From SYAN01 sp964406345 (GTDB lineage: Bacteria; Actinomycetota; Actinomycetes; Nanopelagicales; Nanopelagicaceae): 64,000 bases of DNA. Position 1 is the first letter of the stretch; each line of letters opens with the position of its first letter. Made by a program: the position numbers and the translations under genes. The notes beneath the pieces are model-generated. The model did not search any database. It saw nothing but the letters and a program-made list of their open reading frames with translations, and was not told the origin of the DNA. Shown in pieces: positions 33,252 to 42,388 of the stretch. The stretch lies in NCBI GenBank assembly GCA_964406345.1, contig CAYORK010000002.1, forward strand, positions 1 through 64,000. Direction: 5' to 3'.

Positions 33252-33809
33252 GTGGCAACGACTAACGACTTGAAGAATGGCATGACCTTGGACATCGACG
33301 GTCAACTTTGGACCGTGGTGGAGTTCCAGCATGTGAAACCAGGCAAGGGCCCTGCCTTCGTTCGCACGAAACTCAAGAATGTCCTCTCCGGCAAGGTGGT
33401 CGAGAAGACCTTCAATGCAGGCATCAAAGTGGACGTCGCGATCCTAGAGCGACGCGAGATGCAATATCTCTACAAGGATGGCGAGGACTTCGTGTTCATG
33501 GATTCCTCGAATTACGACCAGATCACCATCCCTGGTGAGACGGTCGGCGAGAGTGCCAACTACATGTTGGAGAATACAGATGCAGTGGTTGCCATACATG
33601 AGGGAAATCCACTCTTCATCGAATTGCCAGCGTCGGTCGCTCTCGACATCACCTACACGGAGCCAGGTTTACAAGGAGACCGATCCAACGCCGGTTCTAA
33701 GCCAGCAACAGTAGAAACTGGAATCACCATTCAAGTCCCACTCTTCATCAAGCAAGGAGAGAAGGTCCTGGTCGATACTCGCACTGGCGAGTATCTCGGT
33801 CGCGCGTAA
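33252..33809 (+). CDS. efp: Elongation factor P
   Basis: Ribosome-binding factor (185 aa) that relieves stalling at polyproline motifs. Three beta-barrel domains: KOW-like N-terminal domain with MTLDIDGQLWTVVEFQHVKP followed by GKGPAFVRTKLKN, whose tip carries the modifiable Lys (PGKGP), the central OB domain, and a C-terminal OB domain ending GITIQVPLFIKQGEKVLVDT. GTG start with GAGGAT upstream. It overlaps nusB as TAATG. No modification enzyme gene (epmA, ymfI) is seen in the window. Confidence 0.95.
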   Translation: MATTNDLKNGMTLDIDGQLWTVVEFQHVKPGKGPAFVRTKLKNVLSGKVVEKTFNAGIKVDVAILERREMQYLYKDGEDFVFMDSSNYDQITIPGETVGESANYMLENTDAVVAIHEGNPLFIELPASVALDITYTEPGLQGDRSNAGSKPATVETGITIQVPLFIKQGEKVLVDTRTGEYLGRA

Positions 33810-34204
33810 TGAGTGCGCGCGCCAAGGCTAGGAAGGCAGCCCTCGACCTCATCTTCGCAGCTGACCTGAAGGGGCGGCTTCCGAATCCATCCGAATTGGA
33901 GTTGATGGAGAGGGAACACCGTGAGTACACGGATCAACTTCTCGCAGGTGTGAATGAACATCGCGAACGGATCGATACGTTGATCCACACTTATGCAGAG
34001 GGTTGGGATAAGGATCGACTGCCGGCGGTAGATCGGAACATCCTGCGAATCGCCATCTTCGAGATTCTCTGGGGAGAGGTTGATGACTCGGTTGCTATCA
34101 GTGAGGCCGTACTCCTGGCTGAGCGACTATCGACTCAGGACTCCGCACGATTCATCAATGGACTTCTGGCTCGCATTTCTTCGCTTGCAGATACCCTCGC
34201 GTAA
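33809..34204 (+). CDS. nusB: Transcription antitermination protein NusB
   Basis: All-helical RNA-binding protein (131 aa) that acts with NusE/S10 in rRNA antitermination. Seen: ARKAALDLIFAADLKG at the N-terminus, LLAGVNEHRERIDTLI, the conserved LPAVDRNILRIAIFEILWGE, SVAISEAVLLAERLSTQDSA and FINGLLARI. It is translationally coupled to efp by a 1-base overlap. The efp-nusB-pyrR order is standard for Actinobacteria. Confidence 0.94.
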   Translation: MSARAKARKAALDLIFAADLKGRLPNPSELELMEREHREYTDQLLAGVNEHRERIDTLIHTYAEGWDKDRLPAVDRNILRIAIFEILWGEVDDSVAISEAVLLAERLSTQDSARFINGLLARISSLADTLA

Positions 34205-34234
34205 TCACGTCGGAGAATTTTTGGTCATCTCATA

Positions 34235-34265
34235 GACCTTTCCGACGGTCCTTTCGGATGAGGTC
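34235..34265 (+). terminator. Possible hairpin terminator after nusB
   Basis: GACCT (34235-34239) pairs with AGGTC (34261-34265), and inside it CCGA (34242-34245) with TCGG (34254-34257), separated by small internal mismatches. No U-run follows, so it may only slow polymerase or be unrelated. It lies between nusB and the pyrR promoter. Confidence 0.3.
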
Positions 34266-34286
34266 CCCGCCTGCGATGGGCTGGTA

Positions 34287-34292
34287 TATGCT
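34287..34292 (+). promoter_or_regulatory. Putative -10 of the pyr operon
   Basis: TATGCT at 34287-34292 (within TATATGCT) would start the transcript near 34299, exactly at the base of the PyrR hairpin. No convincing -35 element. Confidence 0.4.
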
Positions 34293-34299
34293 TCAGACA

Positions 34300-34334
34300 C
34301 CTTTAAGTGCCGTCCCGTGAGGCGGTGAAGGAGG
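34300..34334 (+). promoter_or_regulatory. PyrR-binding hairpin overlapping the pyrR ribosome binding site
   Basis: CCTT (34300-34303) pairs with AAGG (34328-34331); TAAG (34304-34307) forms a bulge; TGCCG (34308-34312) pairs with CGGTG (34323-34327); the loop TCCCGTGAGG matches the known PyrR consensus UCCnGnGAGG. The Shine-Dalgarno AAGGAGG (34328-34334) forms part of the stem. PyrR with bound UMP would hold the site closed, a translational repression like that known for Mycobacterium smegmatis pyr. This also fixes the pyrR start at GTG 34340. Confidence 0.75.
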
Positions 34335-34339
34335 CGTCA

Positions 34340-34867
34340 GTGACGCGTATCGTTTTATCTCGCGAGGACATCTCTCGCGCTATCCGCCGCATCGCTCATG
34401 AGATTTTGGAGCGAAACAAGGGCGCGGAGAATCTTCTTTTGCTTGGTATCCCAACGAGGGGTGTAACCCTTGCTGAGCGACTCCAGCGTGACATCTCTGA
34501 AATCGAAGGTTTCCCTGTCGAAATGGGCTCCATCGACATCACTCTTCATCGTGATGATCTTCGTCTTCGACCGCCACGTCCGCTGAGTCCGACCAAGATT
34601 CCGGTAAGCGGCGTAGAGGGCAAGGATGTCGTTCTGGTCGATGATGTCTTTTTCTCTGGGCGCACGATTCGCGCGGCCCTTGATGCCCTGGGTGAGATCG
34701 GCCGGCCCGCCACAGTGCAGTTGGCAGTGCTCGTGGATCGCGGACATCGTGAGCTGCCCATACGAGCGGACTACGTTGGCAAGAATCTGCCCACTGCCCG
34801 CAGTGAGAGCGTGAGAGTCCGCTTGATGCCCCTTGAGGAAGCCGACGAGGTCGTGATCGAAGGATGA
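34340..34867 (+). CDS. pyrR: Bifunctional pyr operon regulator / uracil phosphoribosyltransferase PyrR
   Basis: RNA-binding regulator (175 aa) of the PRTase fold. Seen: LSREDISRAIRRIAHEILER, LLLGIPTRGVTLAERLQ, and the PRPP-binding loop VVLVDDVFFSGRTIRAALD (near residue 100). The frame extends back to 34307, but the GTG there would read through the PyrR hairpin; GTG 34340 has AAGGAGG 5 bases upstream. It overlaps pyrB by 4 bases. It is expected to repress its own operon through the upstream hairpin when UMP is plentiful. Confidence 0.93.
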   Translation: MTRIVLSREDISRAIRRIAHEILERNKGAENLLLLGIPTRGVTLAERLQRDISEIEGFPVEMGSIDITLHRDDLRLRPPRPLSPTKIPVSGVEGKDVVLVDDVFFSGRTIRAALDALGEIGRPATVQLAVLVDRGHRELPIRADYVGKNLPTARSESVRVRLMPLEEADEVVIEG

Positions 34868-35838
34868 AGATCCCGAGACACCTTCTATCTGTCGACGATC
34901 TCTCGAGAGAGAGTGCGATCGCGATACTGGATACCGCCACTCAACTCTCACAATTGAGTGAAGGAAAGATGAAGAAGTTGCCAACGCTACGAGGTCGAGC
35001 GGTGGTCAATCTCTTCTATGAGGATTCGACGAGGACACGTATCTCTTTCGAGACGGCGGCAAAGAGGTTGTCGGCGGATGTGATCAACTTCAATGCCAAG
35101 GGTTCGAGTGTGAGTAAGGGCGAGTCCCTCAAAGACACAGCATTGACGTTGCAGGCGATGGGTGCGGATGCGGTGATCATTCGCCATCCTTCTTCGGGAG
35201 CACCGCAGCGTCTTGCGGACGCCGGATGGATAAAGGGTCCGGTCATCAATGCAGGAGATGGCACGCGCCAACACCCTACACAGGCATTACTTGATGCGTA
35301 CACGATTCGAAGCAGATTTGGTCACCCTGGAGGAGGTTTGGATGGTCTCCGAATCGCGATCGTTGGTGACATCCTTCATTCCCGTGTCGCACGAAGCAAT
35401 ATCTTCTTGGCATCGATGCTCGGCGCCCATGTCACCTTGATCGCGCCACCAACACTCCTTCCTGTTGGGATCGACGAGTGGCCGGTAGAGATTTCATATC
35501 GGATTGACCAGAGCATCGGTGAATTCGATGTCGTCATGCCACTGCGCATCCAGCGCGAAAGGATGAATCAAGGATTCTTCCCAACGGAACGAGAGTTCTC
35601 GCGCCACTTTGGACTCAATGTTGATCGGGTTGTGAGGATGAAGCCAGAGGCTGTGATTTTGCACCCGGGGCCCATGAATCGAGGAGTTGAAATCGACGCA
35701 GGTAGCGCAGATAGTGAGAGATCGTTGATCGTCGATCAGGTAGCTAACGGAGTCTTCGTAAGGATGGCAGTCCTGTACCTTCTCATGGCAGGCAACGATT
35801 CATCATTGGGTAACGAGCTAGAGCAAGCGGGGGCATGA
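34864..35838 (+). CDS. pyrB: Aspartate carbamoyltransferase catalytic subunit
   Basis: Second step of UMP synthesis, 324 aa. Seen: carbamoyl phosphate-binding FYEDSTRTRISFETAAKRL, INAGDGTRQHPTQALLDAYT, and MPLRIQRERMNQGFFP in the aspartate domain. No pyrI regulatory subunit is nearby, so control probably runs through PyrR. It overlaps pyrR and pyrC by 4 bases each. Confidence 0.96.
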   Translation: MKIPRHLLSVDDLSRESAIAILDTATQLSQLSEGKMKKLPTLRGRAVVNLFYEDSTRTRISFETAAKRLSADVINFNAKGSSVSKGESLKDTALTLQAMGADAVIIRHPSSGAPQRLADAGWIKGPVINAGDGTRQHPTQALLDAYTIRSRFGHPGGGLDGLRIAIVGDILHSRVARSNIFLASMLGAHVTLIAPPTLLPVGIDEWPVEISYRIDQSIGEFDVVMPLRIQRERMNQGFFPTEREFSRHFGLNVDRVVRMKPEAVILHPGPMNRGVEIDAGSADSERSLIVDQVANGVFVRMAVLYLLMAGNDSSLGNELEQAGA

Positions 35839-37136
35839 TGACTCGAATTCTCTTGAAGAATGGTGTTGATGCAGCGGGGAGTGGCATCGAAGTGCTCATC
35901 GAAGGAGAGAGGATCGCAGAAGTTGGAGAGAGTGTCTCTGGGATCTCGGTTAATGATGTCGATGTAGTTGACCTCCAGGGAATGACGATCGCCCCTGCTC
36001 TCGTTGATCTCCACACTCACTTGCGCGAACCTGGCAAGGAAGACGCGGAGACTGTGGCAAGTGGAAGCGCTTCTGCCGTTCGTGGCGGGTACGGAGCGAT
36101 CAGCGCCATGCCGAACACGAATCCGGTGGCCGATACCGCGGGCGTGGTCGAGCAAGTCTTCACGCTGGGAATGGAAGCGGGTCTCTGCGACGTCCATCCG
36201 ATCGGTGCAGTAACGGTAGGTCAAGAAGGGGAACGTCTTGCCGAGATCCTTGCCATGTCGGAGTCTCGTGCCCGGGTTCGGATCTTTAGTGATGATGGGC
36301 ATTGCGTCTCCGACCCGGTGTTGATGAGACGTGCGCTTGAATATGTCAAGATCTTTGATGGCGTCATAGCCCAACATGCACAAGACCCCGCACTTACCCG
36401 TGGAGCCCAGATGAATGAGGGCTCGGTCTCTGCACGGATCGGACTCAAGGGATGGCCGGCAGTTGCAGAAGAAGCGATCATTGCAAGGGATGTACTTCTT
36501 GCCGATCATGTCGGGTCCCGCCTTCATGTTTGTCATGTGAGCACTGCGGGTAGTGTGGAGATCATCAGATGGGCTAAAGCACGTGGCATCAATGTCACTG
36601 CCGAGGTGACGCCTCATCATCTCCTCTTGACCGAAGACCTCGCATCCACATTCAATCCCGTCTTCAAGGTAAATCCGCCTCTTCGCCACGCATCCGATGT
36701 GATGGCGCTTCGTGAAGGCCTAGCTGACGGAACGATCGATGTGATCGCAACCGATCATGCCCCTCATCCCGAGGAGGCGAAGGAGTGCGAGTGGGATGTC
36801 GCTGCTTTCGGAATGATCGGCTTGGAAACTGCGCTTGCGATCTCGAATTTGGCGATGGTGGAGTCCGGGATGATGAGCTTTGCAGAATTGATTGCCCGAA
36901 TGAGCACAAAGCCCGCGGAGATCGCTGGTTATACCGAGCACGCCAAGCCCCTTGAGGTCGGGCGAGTGGCCTCTCTCATGGTCGTCGATCGTGAACGAAA
37001 ATGGCTGATCGATAGAGAGATGACCGTTTCGCGCAGCAAGAACACGCCTTTTCACGGCTCCGAAGTGGGATGTTATGTACATGGCGTTCTCTACAGAGGT
37101 AAATGGGTGATGCGAGAAGGTACGGTCATCAGATGA
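35835..37136 (+). CDS. pyrC: Dihydroorotase (class I)
   Basis: Zinc amidohydrolase (433 aa) cyclising carbamoyl aspartate. Seen: LVDLHTHLREPGKEDAETVA with metal His residues, GYGAISAMPNTNPVAD, LHVCHVSTAGSVEIIRWAKA, ITAEVTPHHLLLT-like VTAEVTPHHLLL, and IDVIATDHAPHPEEAKECEW. All metal ligands present, so it should be active. ATG 35835 overlaps the pyrB stop; its own stop overlaps carA. Confidence 0.95.
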   Translation: MMTRILLKNGVDAAGSGIEVLIEGERIAEVGESVSGISVNDVDVVDLQGMTIAPALVDLHTHLREPGKEDAETVASGSASAVRGGYGAISAMPNTNPVADTAGVVEQVFTLGMEAGLCDVHPIGAVTVGQEGERLAEILAMSESRARVRIFSDDGHCVSDPVLMRRALEYVKIFDGVIAQHAQDPALTRGAQMNEGSVSARIGLKGWPAVAEEAIIARDVLLADHVGSRLHVCHVSTAGSVEIIRWAKARGINVTAEVTPHHLLLTEDLASTFNPVFKVNPPLRHASDVMALREGLADGTIDVIATDHAPHPEEAKECEWDVAAFGMIGLETALAISNLAMVESGMMSFAELIARMSTKPAEIAGYTEHAKPLEVGRVASLMVVDRERKWLIDREMTVSRSKNTPFHGSEVGCYVHGVLYRGKWVMREGTVIR

Positions 37137-38281
37137 GTCTCGACGCATTCCTCGTCCTTGACGATGGTCGAATCTTTAGGGGGGAGCCCTGGGGTGCCGA
37201 GGGCGAAACCTTTGGCGAAGCTGTCTTTGCCACCGGGATGAGTGGATATCAGGAGACCCTTACTGACCCCTCCTATCACAAGCAGATTGTCGTGATGACG
37301 GCCCCACATATCGGCAATACTGGGATGAATGTCGAAGATAACGAAAGTTCACAGATTTGGGTCGCTGGTTTCGCTGTTCGGGATCCATCTCCACGGGTCA
37401 GTAATTGGCGCGCGGATGCCGACCTCGAGAACGAGCTAAAACGTCAAGGAATCATCGGGATCAAGTCGATTGACACGAGAGCGATCACGAGGCACCTTCG
37501 AGATCGGGGAGCGATGCGTGCAGGAATCTTCTCGGAGAGGAATCTAAGCCGCGAAGAGATGGTCATCGCGGTACGAAACTCCTCACGGATGGAAGGTTCA
37601 AAGCTCTCAGACCAAGTCTCAACAGTCGAACCGTATGTTGTCCCTTCACGAGGCGAGAGACGTTTCACAGTTGTTGCCCTCGATCTCGGGATCAAAGCAG
37701 CGACGCCCCGGAATATGTCTGAGCGGGGAATAGAGGTGCATGTCCTACCAAGTCATTGGTCGACTGAGCGTCTTCTAAGGGAGATCGAGAGCATCAATCC
37801 TGACGGGTTCTTCCTCTCCAACGGCCCAGGGGATCCGAGCACGATGGACGATGTCGTGATGCTGGTGAGGGAGCTACTGGGAAGATCATTACCGGTTTTT
37901 GGAATCTGCTTCGGCCACCAGATTCTCGGTAGAGCTGTTGGATTCGAAACCTACAAGTTGCAATTTGGTCATCGTGGAATCAACCAACCTGTTCTCAACC
38001 GGATCACCGGACGAGTGGAGATCACGGCACATAATCACGGCTTCGCTCTTGAAGCTCCTGTCGATGGTCATTTCCAAACGGTCTTCGGACCGGGTGAAGT
38101 AACGCATATCTGCCTCAACGACGGCGTTGTTGAAGGGATACGTTTGATCGAACGCCCTGCCTTCTCGGTTCAATATCATCCGGAGGCCGCTGCTGGTCCC
38201 CACGATGCGAATTACCTTTTCGATGATTTCGTCTCGATGATGGAGCGCGAGAAGAAGAGAGGGGTTGCCTCTCATGGCTAA
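37133..38281 (+). CDS. carA: Carbamoyl-phosphate synthase small chain
   Basis: Glutaminase subunit (382 aa). Seen: N-terminal FLVLDDGRIFRGEPWGAEGE, FATGMSGYQETLTDPSYHKQ, and the amidotransferase domain with catalytic Cys in FGICFGHQILGRAVG and His/Glu in FSVQYHPEAAAGPHD. True start ATG 37133 overlaps the pyrC stop (ATGA); the frame back to 37103 lies in pyrC. The extra exported-protein gene that mycobacteria carry between pyrC and carA is absent. Confidence 0.96.
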   Translation: MSLDAFLVLDDGRIFRGEPWGAEGETFGEAVFATGMSGYQETLTDPSYHKQIVVMTAPHIGNTGMNVEDNESSQIWVAGFAVRDPSPRVSNWRADADLENELKRQGIIGIKSIDTRAITRHLRDRGAMRAGIFSERNLSREEMVIAVRNSSRMEGSKLSDQVSTVEPYVVPSRGERRFTVVALDLGIKAATPRNMSERGIEVHVLPSHWSTERLLREIESINPDGFFLSNGPGDPSTMDDVVMLVRELLGRSLPVFGICFGHQILGRAVGFETYKLQFGHRGINQPVLNRITGRVEITAHNHGFALEAPVDGHFQTVFGPGEVTHICLNDGVVEGIRLIERPAFSVQYHPEAAAGPHDANYLFDDFVSMMEREKKRGVASHG

Positions 38282-41200
38282 GGATCCTTCTATCAACTCG
38301 GTCCTTGTCATAGGGAGCGGTCCGATCGTCATCGGGCAGGCGTGCGAGTTCGATTACTCAGGTACCCAAGCCTGTCGCGTCCTCAAGCAAGAAGGCATTC
38401 GCGTCATCCTGGTCAACAGCAACCCGGCCACGATCATGACTGATCCGGAGTTTGCAGATGCCACCTATGTCGAGCCCATCACGACTGAATTCCTCGAACG
38501 AATCATCAAGGAGCAGCGCCCGGATGCGCTCCTTGCCACGCTAGGTGGCCAAACTGCCCTCAACGCTGCGATCGCGCTTCATCGCGACGGGATCCTTGAG
38601 AGATACGGCGTTCGACTCATAGGCGCAGATGTCGAAGCCATAAATCGTGGAGAGAATCGAGAGCTCTTTCGAGGCATCGTTGCCAAAGTAGGTGGTGAAT
38701 CTGCTCGTTCCATCATCTGTCACACCCTGGCGGAATGCGAGAGCGGTGCTGCAGAACTCGGGTTTCCTGTCGTAGTTCGACCTTCATTCACAATGGGAGG
38801 GCTAGGTAGCGGAATCGCACACTCATTGGAAGAGCTTCGTCTCATCGCTGGTGCGGGATTGCGTCATTCTCCAACGAGTGAAGTCCTCCTGGAAGAGTCC
38901 ATCATCGGATGGAAAGAGTACGAACTTGAAGTGATGCGGGATCGACTCGATAATGTTGTGATTGTCTGCAGCATCGAGAACATCGATCCGATGGGTGTCC
39001 ACACCGGCGACTCAGTTACCGTCGCCCCAGCCTTGACCTTGACGGATGTGGAACTTCAGCGACTTAGAAACCTTGCGATCGGAATCATCCGTGAAGTCGG
39101 TGTCGATACCGGTGGATGCAACATTCAATTCGCCATCAATCCAAATGATGGGCGGATCATCGTCATCGAGATGAATCCACGTGTGTCACGCTCCTCAGCC
39201 CTCGCTTCTAAGGCGACAGGTTTCCCTATCGCAAAGATTGCTACAAAGTTGGCAATCGGGTACACCCTGAACGAGATACCCAATGACATCACAGCCGCGA
39301 CCCCGGCATCCTTCGAGCCGACCCTTGACTACATCGTGGTGAAAGTCCCACGCTTCGCCTTCGAGAAGTTCCCTGATGCGGATACTCGCCTGACGACCAC
39401 AATGAAGTCAGTGGGCGAATCAATGGCAATCGGGCGAAACTTCACAGAGGCTCTTCAAAAGGCGATGAGATCCCTCGAGAAGAAGGGATCTACTTTCTCA
39501 TTCCTTCCAATCGTAGAGACGCGAGAGGAACTGTTAGAGATCATCAAGGAGCCGACTGATCGCCGCCTGGTCGGTATCCAAAGAGCATTGTTGGCAGGAG
39601 TCCCTTTCGAAGAGGTGGAAAGAATCACTCGCTTCGATCCTTGGTTCCTGGAGCAGATAGAACTCCTCAATCGATTGGCTGTTGAATGCAGAGAGTCAGT
39701 CGAGCTCGATCTGGGGATACTCCATAGGCTGAAACGCCATGGATTCTCGGACGCACAGATTGCAGAGATTCGAGGTCTTGATGAATCCGAAGTCAGAAAG
39801 GTCCGTCATCGATTGAACCTTCGACCTGTCTATAAAACGGTAGATACCTGTGCCGCAGAGTTCGAGGCGAAGACTCCGTATCACTACTCCTCATATGACG
39901 AAGAGAGTGAGATCGCGCTTCGAGAGAAGCCCGCAGTCATCATCTTAGGTTCTGGACCGAATCGAATCGGTCAAGGTATCGAGTTCGATTACTCGTGTGT
40001 GCATGCGTGTTTCACCTTGAGCGCAGCAGGTTATGAAACGGTAATGGTGAATTGCAACCCTGAGACGGTATCGACTGATTACGACACCTCTGATCGGCTC
40101 TATTTCGAACCGCTCACCCTCGAGGATGTAATTGAAGTCATCCACGCTGAAATGGCAGCAGGTCCAGTTCTCGGTGTCATCGTTCAACTAGGCGGTCAGA
40201 CTCCGTTGGGTTTGGCCAGAGCCCTTGCTGATGAAGGAATCCCTATTCTGGGAACCGCACCTGATGCGATCGATCTCGCGGAAGAGAGAGGGGCTTTCGG
40301 GATGCTCCTTGTGGATGAGGGACTCAATGCGCCTGAATTTGGGATGGCCATCAATATTGAGGATGCACAAGAGATCGCTAATCGCATCGAGTATCCGGTT
40401 CTCGTTCGCCCATCGTTTGTCCTTGGTGGAAGAGGCATGGAAATCGTCTACGACGATGCGTCACTTTCTTCCTTCATCCAGCGCGCGACTGAAATCACTC
40501 CAAGCCGCCCCGTTCTGATCGATAAATTCCTTGATTCAGCCACCGAAGTTGATGTCGACGCCCTCTTTGATGGAGAGGAACTCTTCATGGGCGGCGTTAT
40601 GGAACATATCGAGGAGGCTGGGGTTCATAGCGGTGATAGCGCCTGCGTCATTCCACCTCAATCGATTTCAGACAGAATGTTGAAGGAGATCAAAGAGGCC
40701 ACTCACCGTATTGCCCGTTCGGTAGGAGTGAGAGGTCTCATCAATATCCAGTTCGCCATCACCAGCACAGGTGGCGCAGAACGACTCTTCGTTCTGGAAG
40801 CAAATCCTCGGGCTTCGCGCACCGTCCCCTTCGTCAGCAAGGCGACGGGTTACCCGTTGGCAAAGGCAGCGGCACAGATTGCGGTCGGAGTCAGCATTGC
40901 GGAGATGAAGAATGGTGGATTGCTCCAAGAACTGCCTCTCACCGGTTCGATCGCGGTGAAAGAAGCCGTCCTACCATGGAACCGCTTCCGCCGGAGAAAT
41001 GGTGAAGGGGTCGACACCATCCTTGGTCCGGAGATGAAGTCAACTGGTGAGGTCATGGGAATAGCCCCAACTTTTGGAGCCGCCTTCGCAAAGAGCCAGA
41101 TCAGTGCCTTTGGAGCCTTGCCGGCAAGCGGATCCATCTTTGTCTCACTTGCCGATAAGGACAAGGACGCTGCTGGTTCTTCGCTACAACAGTTGAAAGC

Positions 41201-41564
41201 GATGGGCTACTCGATCTTCGCTACCGCTGGCACTCATGATTTCCTCTCAAATTTGGGGATTCCTTCAGTGCGAGTCCGGAAGCACTTCGAATCAAGCGAC
41301 GATGTCGGTGAAGGCGCTGCAGAGGAGACGGCGCTCACTCTCATCAATCAGGGCCTCGTGAATCTTGTTGTGAATACTCCTTTTGGACGCGATCAGCGTC
41401 AAGATGGTCGACTGATCAGGACCGCAGCCATTGTGAAGAATCTTCCGTGCCTGACGACGGTTGCAGCCTTGAGGGCAGCCGTCGAAGCTATGCGATCACT
41501 TCGCGATGAGGAGCTGTCGGTAAGGTCGTTGCAAGATTGGCTCTCTCTGAGGGGCTCCAATTGA
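38274..41564 (+). CDS. carB: Carbamoyl-phosphate synthase large chain
   Basis: Synthetase subunit, 1096 aa, full length. Two homologous ATP-grasp halves: the first opens with VLVIGSGPIVIGQACEFDYS, the second (near residue 555) with VIILGSGPNRIGQGIEFDYS. IIVIEMNPRVSRSSALASKA and LFVLEANPRASRTVPFVSKA mark the metal-binding loops. A C-terminal MGS-like allosteric domain (ATAGTHDFLSNLGIPSVRVR onward) allows regulation by UMP. ATG 38274 is preferred over TTG 38265. It overlaps carA by 8 bases and pyrK by 4. Confidence 0.97.
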   Translation: MAKDPSINSVLVIGSGPIVIGQACEFDYSGTQACRVLKQEGIRVILVNSNPATIMTDPEFADATYVEPITTEFLERIIKEQRPDALLATLGGQTALNAAIALHRDGILERYGVRLIGADVEAINRGENRELFRGIVAKVGGESARSIICHTLAECESGAAELGFPVVVRPSFTMGGLGSGIAHSLEELRLIAGAGLRHSPTSEVLLEESIIGWKEYELEVMRDRLDNVVIVCSIENIDPMGVHTGDSVTVAPALTLTDVELQRLRNLAIGIIREVGVDTGGCNIQFAINPNDGRIIVIEMNPRVSRSSALASKATGFPIAKIATKLAIGYTLNEIPNDITAATPASFEPTLDYIVVKVPRFAFEKFPDADTRLTTTMKSVGESMAIGRNFTEALQKAMRSLEKKGSTFSFLPIVETREELLEIIKEPTDRRLVGIQRALLAGVPFEEVERITRFDPWFLEQIELLNRLAVECRESVELDLGILHRLKRHGFSDAQIAEIRGLDESEVRKVRHRLNLRPVYKTVDTCAAEFEAKTPYHYSSYDEESEIALREKPAVIILGSGPNRIGQGIEFDYSCVHACFTLSAAGYETVMVNCNPETVSTDYDTSDRLYFEPLTLEDVIEVIHAEMAAGPVLGVIVQLGGQTPLGLARALADEGIPILGTAPDAIDLAEERGAFGMLLVDEGLNAPEFGMAINIEDAQEIANRIEYPVLVRPSFVLGGRGMEIVYDDASLSSFIQRATEITPSRPVLIDKFLDSATEVDVDALFDGEELFMGGVMEHIEEAGVHSGDSACVIPPQSISDRMLKEIKEATHRIARSVGVRGLINIQFAITSTGGAERLFVLEANPRASRTVPFVSKATGYPLAKAAAQIAVGVSIAEMKNGGLLQELPLTGSIAVKEAVLPWNRFRRRNGEGVDTILGPEMKSTGEVMGIAPTFGAAFAKSQISAFGALPASGSIFVSLADKDKDAAGSSLQQLKAMGYSIFATAGTHDFLSNLGIPSVRVRKHFESSDDVGEGAAEETALTLINQGLVNLVVNTPFGRDQRQDGRLIRTAAIVKNLPCLTTVAALRAAVEAMRSLRDEELSVRSLQDWLSLRGSN

Positions 41565-42388
41565 GGCAAATCAACAAGGCGGCTCGCCACGTCACCGGGC
41601 GCTTGCTCTCTATCCGAAAGGTCGGAAGCTACTTTCATCTTGTTTTGCAGGCCGAGGGAATCGCGGAAGCGTCCAAGCCGGGTAACTTCGTCGCAATTTC
41701 CGTCGGAGGCCAACAGAGCAGCATGCTTTTGCATCGAGTCTTCGCTGTTTATCGAACGCGCCAAGATACATCACATGGCTCGGTTCTTGAGTTGATCGTT
41801 GCTCGCAGCGGAAAAGGAACGGACTGGTTGGTAGAGCAGAGCGAAGGTTCGCTGCTCAACATCACCGGACCACTCGGCACCTCTTTTCCACTCCCTGCGG
41901 AACCGATCAATGTGGCAATCATTGGTGGCGGATATGGTGCTGCGCCGCTTTTTGATCTCGCGGATCATCTGAAAGCACGCGGATGTCGCGTCGATGCGAT
42001 CATCGGTGCTGCGACGAGCTCGAAGGTGTTCGCTCCTCTAGAAGGAAAGCGAACTGTCAATTCAGTCACCGTGACGACAGATGATGGAAGTGCTGGCGTT
42101 CAGGGAAGGGTTACGGACGTCCTTCCAGAGATACTTTCCCGGCAAAGGATTGATCTGATTTACTCATGTGGTCCTATGGCAATGCTCCGAGCCGTAGATG
42201 AGATTGCTCAGAGCCTTGCCATCCCACATCAAATCTCCGTAGAAGAGGCAATGGCGTGCGGTATTGGCATATGCATGACCTGCGTTTTGCCGATGCGACG
42301 AGGTGACGACGTGAAAATGGTCCGTACCTGTATCGAGGGGCCTGTCATCGATAGTGAAGAGATCGCTTGGAAACAGGTTGCGAAGTGA
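41561..42388 (+). CDS. pyrK: Dihydroorotate dehydrogenase electron transfer subunit PyrK
   Basis: FAD/[2Fe-2S] subunit (275 aa) that passes electrons from class 1B PyrD to NAD+. Seen: an N-terminal FAD-binding domain with GNFVAISVGGQ; NAD-binding VAIIGGGYGAAPLFDLADHL; and the C-terminal cluster-binding Cys pattern in MACGIGICMTCVLPM followed by CIEGPV. TTG 41561 is chosen over the upstream TTG 41537 because GAGGGG lies 6 bases before it and overlap with carB is only 4 bases. A pyrK gene is uncommon in Actinobacteria, most of which use membrane-bound class 2 PyrD. Confidence 0.9.
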   Translation: MRQINKAARHVTGRLLSIRKVGSYFHLVLQAEGIAEASKPGNFVAISVGGQQSSMLLHRVFAVYRTRQDTSHGSVLELIVARSGKGTDWLVEQSEGSLLNITGPLGTSFPLPAEPINVAIIGGGYGAAPLFDLADHLKARGCRVDAIIGAATSSKVFAPLEGKRTVNSVTVTTDDGSAGVQGRVTDVLPEILSRQRIDLIYSCGPMAMLRAVDEIAQSLAIPHQISVEEAMACGIGICMTCVLPMRRGDDVKMVRTCIEGPVIDSEEIAWKQVAK

